Assembly: GCA_029565395.1 (NCBI GenBank)
Contig: JAKQOG010000178.1
Span: 124,001-188,000 of the forward strand
From: Candidatus Hydrogenedentota bacterium
Lineage (GTDB): Bacteria; Hydrogenedentota; Hydrogenedentia; Hydrogenedentales; CAILVY01
Direction of reading: 5' to 3'
Length of the DNA stretch: 64,000 nt
Shown here: one piece after another, positions 63,209-64,000 of the stretch
Position numbering within the stretch: position 1 is the stretch's first letter
Layout: the number at the start of each line of letters is the position of its first letter
Made by a program: the position numbers and the translations under genes
Notes under the pieces: model-generated
Told to the model about the DNA's origin: nothing
The model's database searches: none
The model's input: only the letters and a program-made list of their open reading frames with translations

Positions 63209-64000
63209 GCTCTCACCTTTTTACGCTCACTCAGCACCATCTCCACGCACAGTACACCAAATGCCAACGCGACAAAAATCTGATATTTTTCTTCATACAG
63301 CGTGATGGTTTGCGATTCGAGATCTTTCTTTTCCGCGGAAGCAATCAAATCCTGATAGATTTTGCCCAAATCAAACGTGCCCGTGGCCACGTTCAGGTAT
63401 TTTCCACCGGGGGTCTTCTCCACCATCTGGCGCAAGGTGTCCGCATCCAGTTTTGTCCACACTTCCTGCCCCTGATATTTCAAAAAGGTTTTCTGACCGG
63501 TTTCATCTGTAATGGGGATGCGCTGCCCCTGGGTTTCATCGCCCAAACCGATGGCCAGGAGGCGTATGCCTTTCTGCCCCGCTTCCTCCGCCGCCTGCAC
63601 GGGAAAACTGTCGTGATCTTCGCCATCCGTGATGAGCACGACATCTTTAAATTCCTTTTCCTGTTCGTCAAAAACCTCGCTTGTCGCGCGCCGGATCGCA
63701 TCGCCGATCAGGGTGCCGCCGCGGTTGATGCTATTGACGGAAATATCTTCGACCATCGTGCGGAAAAAACCATAATCCAGTGTCAGCGGACATTTCACGG
63801 CGGCGGTTCCCGCGAACGCAATCAAGCCCACGCGGTCGCCCTCCAGCGTTTCCAAACAATCGGTAATCGCCAGTTTGGCGCGTTCGAGCCGGTTGGGCGC
63901 AAGATCTTCCGCCAGCATGCTCTTCGACACATCCAATACAAACACGACATCCCGCCCCTGGCGTTGGACTTGTTTGGGCTTGGGATTCCACGCGGGCCGG
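63205..64000 (-). CDS. batB: BatB-like von Willebrand factor A protein, partial (N-terminus beyond the right edge)
   Basis: The frame is open to the right edge: WNPKPKQVQRQGRDVVFVLD continues through the apparent GTG at 63945, so that is not the start. The VWA domain has MIDAS residues D-V-S-K-S (DxSxS), a middle-domain Thr region (NRGGTLIGDAI) and VLITDGEDHD. A C-terminal transmembrane helix (IFVALAFGVLCVEMVL) is followed by a basic end. BatA/BatB proteins are membrane-anchored VWA proteins partnered with MoxR. batA, a DUF58 gene and moxR are expected beyond the edge. Confidence 0.9.
   Translation of the reverse strand, partial: RPAWNPKPKQVQRQGRDVVFVLDVSKSMLAEDLAPNRLERAKLAITDCLETLEGDRVGLIAFAGTAAVKCPLTLDYGFFRTMVEDISVNSINRGGTLIGDAIRRATSEVFDEQEKEFKDVVLITDGEDHDSFPVQAAEEAGQKGIRLLAIGLGDETQGQRIPITDETGQKTFLKYQGQEVWTKLDADTLRQMVEKTPGGKYLNVATGTFDLGKIYQDLIASAEKKDLESQTITLYEEKYQIFVALAFGVLCVEMVLSERKKVRA

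Overview
The window looks like a chromosomal segment of an uncultured Gram-negative bacterium, most plausibly Candidatus Hydrogenedentes (NKB19) or a close relative. The best clue is a pair of large secreted proteins (29255-33010 and 33290-36373). Both end in a long Glu-Gly linker followed by two EF-hand-like LSELLR(V/L)IQF(F/Y)NS(G/D)G(Y/F)H repeats, a C-terminus I associate with that lineage from memory. An RND/NodT-type outer-membrane lipoprotein and a Bat operon agree with a diderm.

Layout. 1-2189: minus-strand beta-helix surface protein running off the left edge. 2512-8405: housekeeping block with rpsF-ssb-rpsR-DUF2232-rplI-dnaB, then dapA. 8406-9485: graveyard of gene fragments. 9486-17137: DUF362 protein, tRNA-Arg, a giant Ser/Thr kinase with WD40 repeats, and a GH3-like secreted protein without recognisable catalytic residues. 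17138-21810: accessory island with hicBA remnants and small zinc-ribbon, ankyrin and unknown proteins; one formylglycine-enzyme-fold protein ends in what looks like a diversity-generating-retroelement variable repeat. 22052-29134: trxB, YkgJ-type protein, M23 peptidase plus bactofilin, mnmA, sulfatase, XRE regulator. 29255-36373: the two Glu-Gly-linker proteins. 36565-39545: 7TM-PAS sensor, decayed XRE copy, pentapeptide protein, radical-SAM and GIY-YIG fragments, a perfect 21-bp inverted repeat and tRNA-Ile2. 39610-43176: rpoD and dnaG. 43338-46194: FtsX/LolD-type ABC locus. 46423-47157: DUF3800-like protein. 47277-52232: MarR-controlled tripartite ABC exporter. 53027-59080: YgiQ radical SAM protein, divergent from flavoprotein-DUF4838-GH29 fucosidase genes. 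59169-64000: batE-batD-batC-batB, cut by the right edge.

How it fits together. The core blocks cover translation, replication and transcription initiation, lysine/peptidoglycan precursor synthesis, tRNA modification and redox. Around them sits an envelope- and glycan-oriented accessory set: sulfatase, fucosidase, DUF4838 protein, M6 peptidase, beta-helix proteins and exporters. Accessory DNA is concentrated at 8.4-9.5, 17.1-21.8 and 36.4-39.5 kb, each with truncated genes. I found no CRISPR array, intact transposase, reverse transcriptase or rRNA. The most interesting lead is the putative hypervariable C-terminus at 20222-20335 with no reverse transcriptase in view. Next are the module shared by the two Glu-Gly-linker proteins, the non-canonical GH3/kinase pair, and the tRNA-adjacent palindrome with a broken GIY-YIG gene. 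All functional calls come from reading motifs by eye; no database search was run.
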